A stretch of DNA of 64,000 bases, from contig CAVSMR010000021.1 in assembly GCA_963729115.1 (NCBI GenBank), positions 1-64,000 of the forward strand, written 5' to 3'. The DNA is from Actinophytocola sp963729115. GTDB taxonomy: Bacteria > Actinomycetota > Actinomycetes > Mycobacteriales > Pseudonocardiaceae. Shown in pieces: positions 43,878 through 53,623 of this stretch. The stretch's first letter is position 1. Every line of letters starts with the position of its first letter. A program made the translations under genes and the position numbers. Under the pieces are notes generated by a model that ran no database searches, was not told where the DNA came from, and was given only the letters and a program-made list of their open reading frames with translations.

Positions 43878-44275
43878 AGTCGTTGCTGACGCGCCTGCGC
43901 TGAGCCAGCCATCACCACGACCGGGTGAGACAAGGCCGCTCAACGGGACAAGACCACAGTGGACGGATAGCTTCGGGCGGGCAGCCACCCGACGGCATGC
44001 GCGTCGAGTGGGCATCGCTTAACCAGCGGCGTCGTGTTCTCCGTGGACCGTCACCGCTACGACCCGGACGAGACCCGCAGGAGTTCCCGGATGTGGGCAT
44101 CCCAGTCGGACGCCAGGAGAAGGCAGCCACCCAGCAGGGCAATCAGCCACGCCGATCTGCCAACCGTTCCGGTGAATACCGGGCTGTTGCATCCGGCGTC
44201 GATCCCGTGTGGACACCGGACCGATGGCTGCCGCTCGGTTGGCCCGCGTGCCCTGTTCCCAACCGAGGAGACAGC
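43878..44275. other. 398-bp upstream region of the metalloprotease gene
   Basis: The downstream frame stays open through here but lacks a ribosome site and contains no recognisable signal peptide, so I treat it as non-coding. Confidence 0.5.
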
Positions 44276-46228
44276 GTGAAACGACTTCTGCTGACCGCGA
44301 GCGACCAGCAAGACCTGCGGACCAGGCTCACCGAGCTCGGCGGAACCCTCCTCATGCGACTCGCGGGGAACCTGTACGTCGTGAACGTGCCGATGTCCAC
44401 TGACCCGGCCCAGGTCGCCGGCGTTGTTTCCGGCCAAGCGGCCATGCCACAGCTCGACGAGCAGGCTGCCGAGATGGCCGGAGCCTGGCAGGACGCGGAA
44501 CGATCCATGGCGACAGCGTCGAGCGAGCGACCCGGCCATCGGCTCGCGGTGGACGACAGCCACGAGGCACCGTGGTGCGTGACACCGTTGCGGAAGGCTC
44601 CCAGGACCCCGGCGGAACGTGCGGCGGCCCGCGCCGCGACCACGCCATACGCGGTGGGCTCGGTAGCCCTCGGCCTGGTCATGGTCTCCGGCCCCGGCAG
44701 GCTGGCATTCAGTCAAGGCGAGCTGCGGACGATCCGCGCCCAGGTCGCGCAGGGCATCACCCTCCTCCAGAACGAGAATCCCCTTGCCAAGCTCGAGTTC
44801 CACATCGACGACCGGCCTGTCACCGTGGACGTGCCGCCGCCGCGGAACTGCAACTTCCCCGAGGACTGCGAAGCCCCCTGGCGCAACGCGGCGCTGGTAA
44901 AGCTGGGATATCCGGGCGACCTCTCGGGCACGACCCAGTACATCAACGCTTTGCGCCAGCAGTTCGGCACCACGTGGGGCTACGTCGCCTACTTCACGAA
45001 GTACCCCTTGCCGACCGGTGCCGCCGGCTACATGATCGCCGGCTGGGTCGTCATCAGTTACGCGAATGGTTCATTCGGCCCCAACCGGCTCTACTTCACG
45101 TTCTCCCATGAATCGTGCCACGTCTTCGGAGCGGGGGACGAGTACAAGGAATCCAGGTGCACCTGCTTCCGCACGTGGGGCTTCTTCGACACGGCGAACT
45201 GCAACTGCGGCAACTGCCCTGGTGAGAAGTTCTCCTGCCTGATGAACAAGGACGGCGAGAAGCTCTGCACGTGGACCCGGCGACAGATCGGCTGGAACGC
45301 CTGGAGTCCGCAGACGGACGTCACCGCCAAGATCGGCGCGAAGACGAACGACGGGCCCGCCGCCGCAGCGTTCGCGGGCCGCGTGTACATCGCTTACAAG
45401 GGGGAAAGTTCCTTCAACCTGTGGATGGCGTCCTACGACGGCACCACCTGGTTCCCCCAGACGAACATCACCGACATCAACGGGGCCAAGACAGCAGTAC
45501 CACCCGCCCTCGCCGCGGTGGGGGACCGGCTGTACATGGTGTGGCGGGGAGACACCACCGCGAGCCTGTGGATGGCGTACTACAACGGCACCACCTGGTC
45601 CCGGCAGACGAACATCTCCAACATCAACGGGGCCAGGTCGGGCCTGTCACCCGCCATCGCCGCACTCGGGAACCAGCTGTACATGGTGTGGCAGGCCGAG
45701 CACAACTCGGACCTGTGGATGGCGTCCTACAACGGCACCACCTGGACCCGGCCGACGAACATCACCCAGATCAACGAAGCCAGGACGGGGGTGTCACCCG
45801 CCCTCGCCGCTCTCGGGAGCCGGCTGTACCTGGTGTACGGGGGAGAACAGTTCTCGACCCTGTATTCGGCGTACTACGACGGCAACACCTGGTCCCGGCA
45901 GACGAACATCACCGACATCAACGGGGCCAAGTCGAATGACGGCCCGGCGGCACACACCTTGGGGAACAACCTCGTGGTCGCGTACCGCGGGGACACCACG
46001 ACGAACCTGTGGAGCTGCGTGTTCGACGGTTCATCGTGGCTCGGCCAGGTCAGGATCGCCGACCAGAACGGGGCCGCCACCAGGCCACCACCCGCCCTCT
46101 GCGGGTTCGGCGACGGCCTCCAGCTGGTGTACCGCGGCTACCTCAGCAACAACCTCTGGTCCTGCCACTACGCTCCCGACGCCCCCCAACAGGACAGCCT
46201 TCAGGGGCGGCTCTGGCGGACCTGCTGA
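44276..46228 (+). CDS. Zinc-metalloprotease-like protein with six-repeat beta-propeller
   Basis: 650 residues from GTG 44276, chosen for the GAGGAG site. Residues 1-160 are alpha/beta. A metzincin/gluzincin-like zinc motif HESCHVFGAGDEY is at 278-290, followed by a cysteine-rich segment (CTCFRTWGFFDTANCNCGNC). From about residue 340 there are six 49-residue repeats of the form TNITDINGAK...PPALAAVGDRLYMVWRG...SLWMAYYNGTTW, a six-bladed propeller like PLL-type fucose-binding lectins. No classical signal peptide is present. Role may be binding and cutting a glycoprotein (inference). Confidence 0.75.
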   Translation: MKRLLLTASDQQDLRTRLTELGGTLLMRLAGNLYVVNVPMSTDPAQVAGVVSGQAAMPQLDEQAAEMAGAWQDAERSMATASSERPGHRLAVDDSHEAPWCVTPLRKAPRTPAERAAARAATTPYAVGSVALGLVMVSGPGRLAFSQGELRTIRAQVAQGITLLQNENPLAKLEFHIDDRPVTVDVPPPRNCNFPEDCEAPWRNAALVKLGYPGDLSGTTQYINALRQQFGTTWGYVAYFTKYPLPTGAAGYMIAGWVVISYANGSFGPNRLYFTFSHESCHVFGAGDEYKESRCTCFRTWGFFDTANCNCGNCPGEKFSCLMNKDGEKLCTWTRRQIGWNAWSPQTDVTAKIGAKTNDGPAAAAFAGRVYIAYKGESSFNLWMASYDGTTWFPQTNITDINGAKTAVPPALAAVGDRLYMVWRGDTTASLWMAYYNGTTWSRQTNISNINGARSGLSPAIAALGNQLYMVWQAEHNSDLWMASYNGTTWTRPTNITQINEARTGVSPALAALGSRLYLVYGGEQFSTLYSAYYDGNTWSRQTNITDINGAKSNDGPAAHTLGNNLVVAYRGDTTTNLWSCVFDGSSWLGQVRIADQNGAATRPPPALCGFGDGLQLVYRGYLSNNLWSCHYAPDAPQQDSLQGRLWRTC

Positions 46229-46375
46229 AACCGGACGCAAACTGTCCTACTGAGACGGACGGTGCGACACCACCGCTGACCTGCCCTATTCGGGTGAAGG
46301 CGCATTGCTGAACCATTTCCTCCCGCCCATACTCGACCAGAGGTACCCCGACACCCATCGAACAGGAGTGTCCAC

Positions 46376-47971
46376 ATGACAAAGACAACGCGGCGGGCGT
46401 TGCTCGGGGGCGCGGCTGGGATGGCCGTGGCGGGTGCTCTCGGGGTGAGCGCCACATCCGCCCGCGTGCGCCTGACGCGGGAGGAGCACCGGGTCGTCGT
46501 CATCGGGTCGGGGTTCGGCGGGGGTGTGGCCGCGCTGCGACTCGGCCAGGCCGGGGTGCCGGTGACCGTGCTGGAGCGCGGACGCCGCTGGACGAGCGGT
46601 CCGAACTCGACCACCTTCCCCAGTCTGTCCTCTCTGGACAAGCGCGCCATCTTCCACGGCGCGGTCCCCGAGGACGTCCACTCACTTCAGTCGCTGCTGA
46701 GCACCCGGCTGGACTTCGACCCGTACGTCGGTCTCCTGGAGCCGGTGGGCGGGGAGAACATCCTGAGCGTGTGCCCGGCGGGCGTCGGCGGCGGGTCGCT
46801 GATGTACCAGGGCATGACGCTGCAGCCCACGGAAGCGATGTTCAACACCTGGCTGCCCGAACGACTCGACTGGACGCGCATGGACGCGGTGCACTACCCG
46901 CGCGTCGCCCGGATGCTCGAGGTCGCCACCGCGCCCGACGAACTGATCGACTCCCCGAACTACGCCGCGGCGCGGATCTTCGCCGAGCAGGCGCGCCGGG
47001 CGGGCTTCGCCGTTGACGAAGGTCCCGATGCCGATCGACTGGAGCTTCGCGCATCGCCGAACTGCGCGGCGAGATGAACCCGTCCTACACCAACGGCGAC
47101 GGCGCGCTGGGGGTCAACAACGGCGGCAAGCACTCCGTCGACGTCACCTACATCCGGCAAGCGGAGGCCACCGGCAGGGTCGAGGTCGCCACGCATGCAC
47201 AACGTCACCTCGGTCGCCCGGGCCGCGGACGGCCGCTGGGAGGTGCGCGATCGACCGCACCGACGACACCGGCAAGGTCGCTCGAGCAGAAGGTCCTCAC
47301 GGCGAACGCGCTCATCATGGCCGCGGGCAGCGTCGGCACCACCCGGCTCCTGGTCCGCGCCGAGGCCACCGGCGCCATCCCCGACCTGCCGGACGACATC
47401 GGTCAGCGGCTGGGGCACCAACGGCGACCGCATCTACCTGTGGACGGACCTGGAGGAGGAGTTCGGGGCGGTCCAGGGCGGCCCGGTCGTCTACGGCAGC
47501 AACGACTGGGCCGACCCGGCCACCGCGAACACGGTCATCCAGGCGTCCTTGCCCCCGGTGGGCATCAACGCCCGCACGACCATGCTCGTCGGGTCCGCGG
47601 CGAGCGCCGACCGTGGCCACTTCCGGTACGACTCCGCCACGGACAAGGTCAACCCGTACTGGCCCAGGTCCGGCGACACCGGCTCGTTCGAGGCGATCGA
47701 CGCCCGGGTGAAGGCGGTCGCCAACGGCATCGGCCGGGTGCTGGACACCAACAGCCTGGTCAACAGCACTTCGCACCCCCTCGGCGGCGCCAACATGGGC
47801 CCGGTCTGCGACCTCGACGGCCGCGTGCACGGCCAGCGCGGCCTGTACGTGCTCGACGGCGCGCTCATCCCGGGCACGACCGCGGGCTGCGCCCCATCGA
47901 TGACCATCGCCGCGATCGCCGAGCGTGGGATCGACAACATCACCGCCGCCGACCTCGGCACGGTGATCTGA
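46376..47971 (+). CDS. Cholesterol oxidase-like GMC flavoprotein with Tat signal, frameshifted
   Basis: ATG 46376 starts a twin-arginine signal (KTTRRALLGGAAGMAVAGAL). The FAD motif is VVVIGSGFGGGVAALRLGQAG. Later pieces NPSYTNGDGALGVNNGGKHS, LIMAAGSVGTTRLLVRA, LGTNGDRIYLW and SHPLGGANMGPVCDLDGRV match bacterial cholesterol oxidases of the GMC family, which convert cholesterol to cholestenone outside the cell. Indels near 47023, 47050, 47195, 47245 and 47415 break the gene; whether these are real mutations is open. A KstR2-type cluster lies 11 kb away. Confidence 0.82.
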
Positions 47972-48061
47972 CTTCGCCCAACACCACACGTGCCGCATCA
48001 GGGTTGCCGCCGGGCGGCCGAACGGTCAGTCGGACATCATCCGGCTCTGGATCGCCGGCTG

Positions 48062-48604
48062 TCAGGTATCCAGCTTTCCCTCGCGGCGGCTCCTTGATAC
48101 CAGGGTGCGGACGTTGGTCAGGGTGCCGCAGTTGTTGTCTATCTGGCGGTTGCGTTCCTTCACGAATGCCTCGCCCAGGTCCTTGCGGGCCCTTTCGCCC
48201 AGTTCCTCGCGGGCCGGGTTCAGGATTGTCAGCTCCTCCTCCACCAGGTGGTGGCTGATCGTCGCCGACAGGTTTTCCACCGCGTCTTCGAAGGACTTCG
48301 TGTCGGTGGCCTTCAGCTCCAGCACCTTCAGCAGCGCCTCGTGGCCCTCCGCGTGCTCCTCCTCGCCGTGCTCGGCCTCGTGTGCGCCGACCGCCGAGCG
48401 TTTGCGCAGCTTCGGGTACACGAACTTCTCCTCGGCCTCCGCGTGCGCGACCAGCACCGTGGCCAGCGCGTCCCGCACCGCGGCCCGGTCCATGCTCGCG
48501 TTCCGCAGGTTGCGCAGCAGCTCCTCGAACAGCCGGTGGTCGTCCAGGATCAGGTCGATCACGTCGCCCGAAACCGGCCGGTGGACATCGACGACATCGT
48601 TCAT
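48062..48604 (-). CDS. Hemerythrin-domain protein
   Basis: 180 residues. The H..E pattern of DUF2249/hemerythrin HHE domains is visible: DDHRLFEELLRNLR, HAEAEEKFVYPKL, EGHEALLKVLEL and ISHHLVEEELTILNPARE. These ligands hold a di-iron centre that binds oxygen or senses redox state. The tail is basic. Single gene facing the flavoprotein. Confidence 0.88.
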   Translation of the reverse strand: MNDVVDVHRPVSGDVIDLILDDHRLFEELLRNLRNASMDRAAVRDALATVLVAHAEAEEKFVYPKLRKRSAVGAHEAEHGEEEHAEGHEALLKVLELKATDTKSFEDAVENLSATISHHLVEEELTILNPAREELGERARKDLGEAFVKERNRQIDNNCGTLTNVRTLVSRSRREGKLDT

Positions 48605-48673
48605 GCCGACAGTTCTACCTGCCGCCGGGCGGCTCGGCCGATCGGCGAGGGTTCGCCGAGCCCGCCGATTTGG

Positions 48674-48679
48674 CAGGAT
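48674..48679 (+). promoter_or_regulatory. -10 hexamer CAGGAT, leaderless start
   Basis: CAGGAT ends six bases before GTG 48686. Confidence 0.45.
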
Positions 48680-48685
48680 CATGGG

Positions 48686-50527
48686 GTGAGCACCCACCCC
48701 ATGGCCGAGGTCCCCGACGCACTGTTCACCGACGCGGGCGCCGAGGCGCGCTGGCGCGACCGGTTCACCGCGGCCCGGGTCTCCCCGCCGCGGTGGGCCC
48801 ACGACGCGCCGGACCGCAACCTCTACCTGTCGAACTCCAGCGGCGTCTGGGAGGTCTACGCCTGGGACCGCGCGACCGGCACCCACCGGCAGGTCACCGA
48901 CCGGCCCAACGGCACCTCCTACGCCGCGATCGCCCCGGACGGCGACCAGATCTGGTGGTTCGCCGACTCCGACGGCGACGAGTTCGGCAGCTGGGTGCAC
49001 GAGTCCTTCGCCGGCCGCCGGACCGGCAACAAGCCGGCGCCGGCCATGCCCGGCAGCGTGCCCGGCTACCCGGCCGGCATCGAGATCGGCCGCACCGTCA
49101 ACGCGGTCGGCGTCTCCAACGACGACGGCACGTCGATCTTCCTGTCCCGCGGCGGCGCCGAGGCCGAGGTGGTCTACCACGACGAGCACGACGGCGGGGT
49201 CGTCGCGCTGTCCCGCGACGAGACGCTGCTGGTCATCGAGCACTCCGAGCACGGCGACAACCGGCACCCCGCGCTGCGCGTGCTGTCCGTCGCCGACGGC
49301 GGCGTCGTCGGCGAGAAGTGGGACGGCAAGGGCAAGGGCCTCGACGCCATCGGGTTCAGCCCCGTCCACGGCGACCAGCGCCTGCTCGTGCTCCACGAAC
49401 GGCACGGGCGCGAGGAGCTGCTCGTCTGGGACCTCGCCACCGGTACCGAGACCGAGATCCCGCTCGACCTGCCCGGCGAGGTGTCCGCGGACTGGTACGC
49501 CGACGGCTCCGCGATCGTCGTCATCCACACCCACGAGGCCCGCAACACGTTGCACCGCTACCACTTCGCAACCGGCAAGCTGACCACATTGGACACTCCC
49601 AACGGGACGATCGGCTCCGCGTCGGTCCGGCCGGACGGCACCGTCGAGTACTCGTGGTCGAATGCCGCGCAGCCGCCGGTCGTGCGGGCGCAGTACCCGG
49701 GCGGGGCCGAGCGCGTGCTGCTGGAGCCGCCGGGCCACAAGGCGCCGCCATCGGTGGAGCTGACCGACGAGTTCGTGCCGGTCGCCGGCGGCGACGTGCA
49801 CGCGCTGTACACGCGCCCGGCGAACGCGCCGGACGGCCCGCTGCCGACGGTGTTCACGCTGCACGGCGGCCCGCACTCGGCGGACGAGGACCGGTTCTCG
49901 GCCTACCGGGCGGCGTGGCTGGACGCCGGGTTCGCCGTGGTGCACGTCAACTACCGCGGCTCGACGGGCTACGGCTCGGCCTGGCGTGACGCGATCGAGG
50001 GCCGGCCCGGGCTGACCGAGCTGGCGGACGTGGCGGGCGTGCACGCGTGGGCGGTCGAGAAGGGCCTGGCCGACCCGGCGAGGTGCGTGGTCAACGGGGC
50101 CTCGTGGGGCGGTTACCTGTCGCTGCTGGCGCTGGGCACGCAGCCGGACCTGTGGGCCGCGGGCGTCGCGGGCGTGCCGGTGGCCGACTACCTGTCCGCG
50201 TACGAGGACGAGATGGAGCCGCTGCGCGCGTTCGACCGGGCGCTGTTCGGCGGCTCGCCGGACGAGGTCCACGACCGCTACGTCGAGTGCTCCCCGATCA
50301 CCTACGTCGACCAGGTGCGCGCCCCGGTCCTGGTGATCGCCGGCGAGAACGACCCGCGCTGCCCGATCCGCCAGATCGACAACTACCTGGACCGGCTGGC
50401 CGCCCGGAAGGCGTCGTACGAGGTGTACCGCTACGACGCGGGCCACGGTTCCCTGGTGGTGGCGGAAACGATCAAACAGGTCGCCATCGAGATCCACTTC
50501 GCCCGCCGCGCCCTGGCCCTGCCGTAG
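48686..50527 (+). CDS. S9-family (prolyl oligopeptidase/acylaminoacyl) peptidase
   Basis: 613 residues. The N-terminal 380 residues form a beta-propeller (WEVYAWDRATGTHRQVTD, AIAPDGDQIWWFADSDGDE). The C-terminal alpha/beta hydrolase domain has THGGPHSADED-like HGGP, the nucleophile S473 in GASWGGYLS, the acid in IAGENDPRCP and the His in DAGHGSLV. It cleaves short peptides; no signal peptide, so cytoplasmic. It is convergent with dps across a hairpin. Confidence 0.9.
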   Translation: MSTHPMAEVPDALFTDAGAEARWRDRFTAARVSPPRWAHDAPDRNLYLSNSSGVWEVYAWDRATGTHRQVTDRPNGTSYAAIAPDGDQIWWFADSDGDEFGSWVHESFAGRRTGNKPAPAMPGSVPGYPAGIEIGRTVNAVGVSNDDGTSIFLSRGGAEAEVVYHDEHDGGVVALSRDETLLVIEHSEHGDNRHPALRVLSVADGGVVGEKWDGKGKGLDAIGFSPVHGDQRLLVLHERHGREELLVWDLATGTETEIPLDLPGEVSADWYADGSAIVVIHTHEARNTLHRYHFATGKLTTLDTPNGTIGSASVRPDGTVEYSWSNAAQPPVVRAQYPGGAERVLLEPPGHKAPPSVELTDEFVPVAGGDVHALYTRPANAPDGPLPTVFTLHGGPHSADEDRFSAYRAAWLDAGFAVVHVNYRGSTGYGSAWRDAIEGRPGLTELADVAGVHAWAVEKGLADPARCVVNGASWGGYLSLLALGTQPDLWAAGVAGVPVADYLSAYEDEMEPLRAFDRALFGGSPDEVHDRYVECSPITYVDQVRAPVLVIAGENDPRCPIRQIDNYLDRLAARKASYEVYRYDAGHGSLVVAETIKQVAIEIHFARRALALP

Positions 50528-50663
50528 CAGCCCCACCGAGAACAACCCACGCGCGCACGCGCGTGCAGAACGCCAGAAACGAAAGCCCCACCCTGTCCCG
50601 GGGGCCACCCTCACATGCCAGTCTACCGGTACCCCCTGACAAAACCCGTGGTCACGGCGTTCC

Positions 50664-50691
50664 TGTGGACAACTCGCCGGCCTGTGGACAG
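50664..50691. promoter_or_regulatory. Two DnaA-box-like sites
   Basis: TGTGGACAA (50664-50672, the complement of the box TTGTCCACA) and TGTGGACAG (50683-50691) lie 19 bp apart in the intergenic space. Confidence 0.4.
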
Positions 50692-50694
50692 AGG

Positions 50695-50728
50695 AACCCG
50701 CGAGCCCTGGGCTCTGGGCTCGCGGGTT
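50695..50728. terminator. Hairpin terminator between S9 peptidase and dps
   Basis: Perfect 13-bp stem AACCCGCGAGCCC (50695-50707) / GGGCTCGCGGGTT (50716-50728) with an 8-base loop. Confidence 0.75.
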
Positions 50729-50772
50729 CATGGAGCCGGGATCCGCCGTCGGGTGGCGGGTCCCGGGAGGTC

Positions 50773-51255
50773 TCAGGCCTTGGCGGTCTGGGCCTGCCAC
50801 ATCCAGTGCTGCTTCTCCAGCTCCTGGGTGATCCCGATCAGCATGTCCTGCGTGACGAGGTCGGTCTTGTCCGTGTCGTTGATGCGCTTGCGCAGCCGGC
50901 TGATCAGCTCGCCGAGGGTGGCCACGATCGCCGTGACCGTCGACTCCACCGACTGCCAGTTGTCCGGGTACGGCGGGATCCCGGAGCTCTCCACGACCGT
51001 CTTCGCCTTGCCGTTCGGCGAGATGCCGATCGCGTTCGCGCGCTCGGCGATGTCGTCCACGTAACCGCGGGCGGCGACGACCAGCTCGTCCAGCTGGAGG
51101 TGCGCGCTGCGGAAGTTCGGGCCGACGACGTTCCAGTGTGCCTGCTTCGCGATGAGCGACAAGTCGATCAGGTCGACCAGGGTCGCCTGGAGAATGGCGC
51201 CGGTGGCCTCACGCTCGGCGTCGCCCAGCGGGCTCGTGATTGGTGACTTGCTCAT
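50773..51255 (-). CDS. Dps/ferritin-like DNA-protection protein
   Basis: 160 residues. The Dps ferroxidase pattern is clear: LIAKQAHWNVVGPNFRSAHLQLDELV (His and Asp ligands), then a helix ending VTQDMLIGITQELEKQHWMWQAQ. Dps dodecamers oxidise and store iron and shield DNA. ATG 51255 follows a GGAGG site. It stands alone beside the FMN reductase gene. Confidence 0.93.
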   Translation of the reverse strand: MSKSPITSPLGDAEREATGAILQATLVDLIDLSLIAKQAHWNVVGPNFRSAHLQLDELVVAARGYVDDIAERANAIGISPNGKAKTVVESSGIPPYPDNWQSVESTVTAIVATLGELISRLRKRINDTDKTDLVTQDMLIGITQELEKQHWMWQAQTAKA

Positions 51256-51306
51256 GACAACCTCCATCCCTCACCACAACGCACGGCGTACCCGGTGAAG
51301 TCCCGC

Positions 51307-51876
51307 TCACACGCGAGTCGTGGCGAACTCCACCACTTGTAGCCCAATGGTGCGCAGCGCGCTCGTCACCTTCTCGTCCGAGCACTCGCCGTGAGCGCCG
51401 AACTCCACCTGTGCGGAGTTCACCGCCGCCCCGAGCGGGGTCGGCCAGCCACGCAGCGCATGCACGATCGAGCGCAGCGACGTCAGCGTCGTCACCGCGG
51501 CCTGCCAGCCCTGGGCCGTCGCCACGCAGCCGACCGCGCGGCCGTCCAGGTACGGGCGCTCGTCGTCGCGGAGGTCCTCGATGTAGTCCAGGGCGTTCTT
51601 GACCAGGCCGGACAGCGTGCCGTGGTAGCCGGGCGAGACGAGCACGACGCCGTCGGCCGCGCGCAGCTCCTCCACCAGCCGCAGGGCGTTCGGCGAGCGC
51701 TCCGGCTCGGCCGGATCGTAGAACGGCAGCACCAGGTCGGTGCCGGACACGAGCGTGGTCTTCGCGCCCGCGTGCGCGGCGCCGTCGAGTGCCAGCCGCA
51801 GGGCCCGCTCTGACTGCGAGTCCGCGCGCAGTGACCCTCCGATGCCCAGCACGTTGACCGTCACACCGCCGATCAT
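51307..51876 (-). CDS. NADPH-dependent FMN reductase
   Basis: 189 residues with the flavodoxin-like pattern GIGGSLRADSQSERALRLAL (phosphate loop), VLVSPGYHGTLSGLVKNALDYIEDL and GRAVGCVATAQGW. Such enzymes reduce FMN, quinones or azo compounds. No neighbour in the same direction within 50 bp apart from dps. Confidence 0.88.
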   Translation of the reverse strand: MIGGVTVNVLGIGGSLRADSQSERALRLALDGAAHAGAKTTLVSGTDLVLPFYDPAEPERSPNALRLVEELRAADGVVLVSPGYHGTLSGLVKNALDYIEDLRDDERPYLDGRAVGCVATAQGWQAAVTTLTSLRSIVHALRGWPTPLGAAVNSAQVEFGAHGECSDEKVTSALRTIGLQVVEFATTRV

Positions 51877-51975
51877 CCCCCATCGAGTGACACCGTGGGG
51901 TCGGGCGCCGTGTGGTGCCGCCGAACGGTCGCGGTGGTGTATAGCCTTGCCGTCGGCACAGCTGGGAGGTCGACG

Positions 51976-53073
51976 ATGTCAACGCTGCTGAGCAGAATCC
52001 CGCCGTCGGTCCAGGGCGCCGCGCTGCACGCGGTGTTCGCCCTCCCCCAGCCCGCCCGCCGGCTCATCGCCGGTCCGCCGATCCGCCGCGACGGGCTCGA
52101 GCTCGCGCTCGACGCGCAGCTCTTACTTCGCATGATCGCGCTCACCGAGCTGACCCTCAGCGGCTTGACGCCCAGCGCCGCCCGCACCCAGCTCGAGCTC
52201 GGTCGCACGTTGCTCGGCGAGCCGGTCGTGCCCGGCGTCCGCACCCGCAACCTCAACCTGCCCGCGACCGACGGCACCATGCCCGCACGCCTCTACGAGC
52301 CCGCGAACCTGCTGCCCGGCTCGCCACTGCTCGTCTTCTACCACGGCGGCGGGTGGGTCATCGGCAGCCTCGACACGCACGACGGCGTCTGCCGCTACCT
52401 CGCCCACCAGGCAAACGTGCGCGTCCTCTCGGTCGGCTACCGGCTCGCCCCCGAGTACCCGTTCCCGGTCGCGGCCGACGACGCGTTAGCCGCGTACCGG
52501 TACACCGTGGAACACGCGGAGGCACTCGGCGCGGACCCGGCCGCCATCGCGGTCGGCGGCGACAGCGCGGGCGGCAACCTGGCGTCGGTCGTCTGCCTCG
52601 ACGCGGTGCGCCACGGCGGCCCGCGCCCGGTCTTCCAGCTGCTGTTCTACCCGGCCACCGACCCGTCCGTGCGCCGCCGCTCGCGGGACCTGTTCGCCGA
52701 CGGCTTCTTCCTCACCGACGACGACATGACCTGGTTCATCGACCACTACCTGCCCGACACGAAGACCCGCACCGACCCGCGGGTGGCCGTGCTGCTGGCC
52801 GAGGACCTGCGTGGCCTGCCGCCGACCTACCTCGCGACCGCCGGGTTCGACCCGCTGCGCGACGAGGGCAACGCGTTCGCCGATCGGCTGCGCGAGGCCG
52901 GCATCCCGGTGGTCAAGCGCCAGCACGACGACCTGATCCACGGCTTCGCCAGCTTCATCACGCTCGGCACGCGCTTTCGCGAGGCGGTCTCGGAAGCGGC
53001 CGGCGCCCTGCGCACGGGCCTCGCACTGCGTTCCCGCGCGAACGTCGTCGACATCTTCCGGCCTACGGCGTAG
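51976..53073 (+). CDS. HSL-family esterase/lipase (alpha/beta hydrolase)
   Basis: 365 residues from ATG 51976 (GGGAGG site). The hormone-sensitive-lipase signature HGGGWVIGSLDTHD forms the oxyanion hole and GDSAGGNLA holds the nucleophile S197. The acid D and His follow in ATAGFDPLRDEG and IHGFASF. The N-terminal 70 residues form a helical cap. Related Lip proteins of mycobacteria hydrolyse short-chain esters. The 3' end overlaps convergent fur by 11 bases. Confidence 0.9.
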   Translation: MSTLLSRIPPSVQGAALHAVFALPQPARRLIAGPPIRRDGLELALDAQLLLRMIALTELTLSGLTPSAARTQLELGRTLLGEPVVPGVRTRNLNLPATDGTMPARLYEPANLLPGSPLLVFYHGGGWVIGSLDTHDGVCRYLAHQANVRVLSVGYRLAPEYPFPVAADDALAAYRYTVEHAEALGADPAAIAVGGDSAGGNLASVVCLDAVRHGGPRPVFQLLFYPATDPSVRRRSRDLFADGFFLTDDDMTWFIDHYLPDTKTRTDPRVAVLLAEDLRGLPPTYLATAGFDPLRDEGNAFADRLREAGIPVVKRQHDDLIHGFASFITLGTRFREAVSEAAGALRTGLALRSRANVVDIFRPTA

Positions 53074-53506
53074 TAGCGCGGGAACACCCCGGGCAGAAAC
53101 CCCAGAACACGACTTCGGCCTCGTCGACCACGTACCCGGCCGAGTCGGAGGGATCCAGGCACGGCGCGGCGCCGACGGCGCAGTCCACGTCCTCGGTACG
53201 CCCGCACACCCGGCAGACCAGGTGGTGGTGGTTGTCCGCGGTGCGCGTCTCGAAGCGCGCGGGGTGCCCCGCCGGCTCGATGCGCCGCAGCAGGCCGGTC
53301 TGCGTGCAGGCGTGCAGCACGTCGTAGATGGCCTGGGTGGACACCGACCCGAGACGGCCGCGAACGCCGTCCGCCACCTGGTCGGCGGTGGCGTGCGGGT
53401 GGCCGGCGAGCCAGTCGAGCGTGGCGACCCGGGGCGCGGTGACACGCAGCCCCACGGCTCGCAGCCGCTCGGCGGGCCCGGCCTGGCGCCGTGTCGGGTC
53501 GTTCAT
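53063..53506 (-). CDS. Fur-family metal-responsive repressor
   Basis: 147 residues from ATG 53506. The winged helix is at 12-80 (LRVTAPRVATLDWLAGHPHATADQV, VSTQAIYDVLHACTQTG). The metal domain has RTADNHHHLVCRVCGRTEDVDC and the C-terminal FWGFCPGC, a structural zinc site. It represses by metal binding; which metal or peroxide it senses cannot be told. It is divergent from an MFS exporter, a likely target. Confidence 0.9.
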   Translation of the reverse strand: MNDPTRRQAGPAERLRAVGLRVTAPRVATLDWLAGHPHATADQVADGVRGRLGSVSTQAIYDVLHACTQTGLLRRIEPAGHPARFETRTADNHHHLVCRVCGRTEDVDCAVGAAPCLDPSDSAGYVVDEAEVVFWGFCPGCSRATTP

Positions 53507-53527
53507 GATGTCCTCTACACCATCACC

Positions 53528-53550
53528 TTTTCTGGAACGAGGCAAGAAAA
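53528..53550. promoter_or_regulatory. Candidate Fur operator
   Basis: TTTTCT (53528-53533) and AGAAAA (53545-53550) form an AT-rich inverted repeat in an otherwise GC-rich divergent promoter region between fur and the MFS gene. Confidence 0.4.
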
Positions 53551-53623
53551 CGTGACGAGTGTTGTCGGTGGGCGCTCCTAGATTGGTAGCCGTCGTCGGA
53601 ACACGAGAGGCTTACATCTTCCC

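Noticed and set aside
48062..50800. 912-codon minus-strand frame across hemerythrin and the S9 peptidase
   Set aside because: Only its last 180 residues (the hemerythrin) are real; the rest is the shadow of the peptidase gene.
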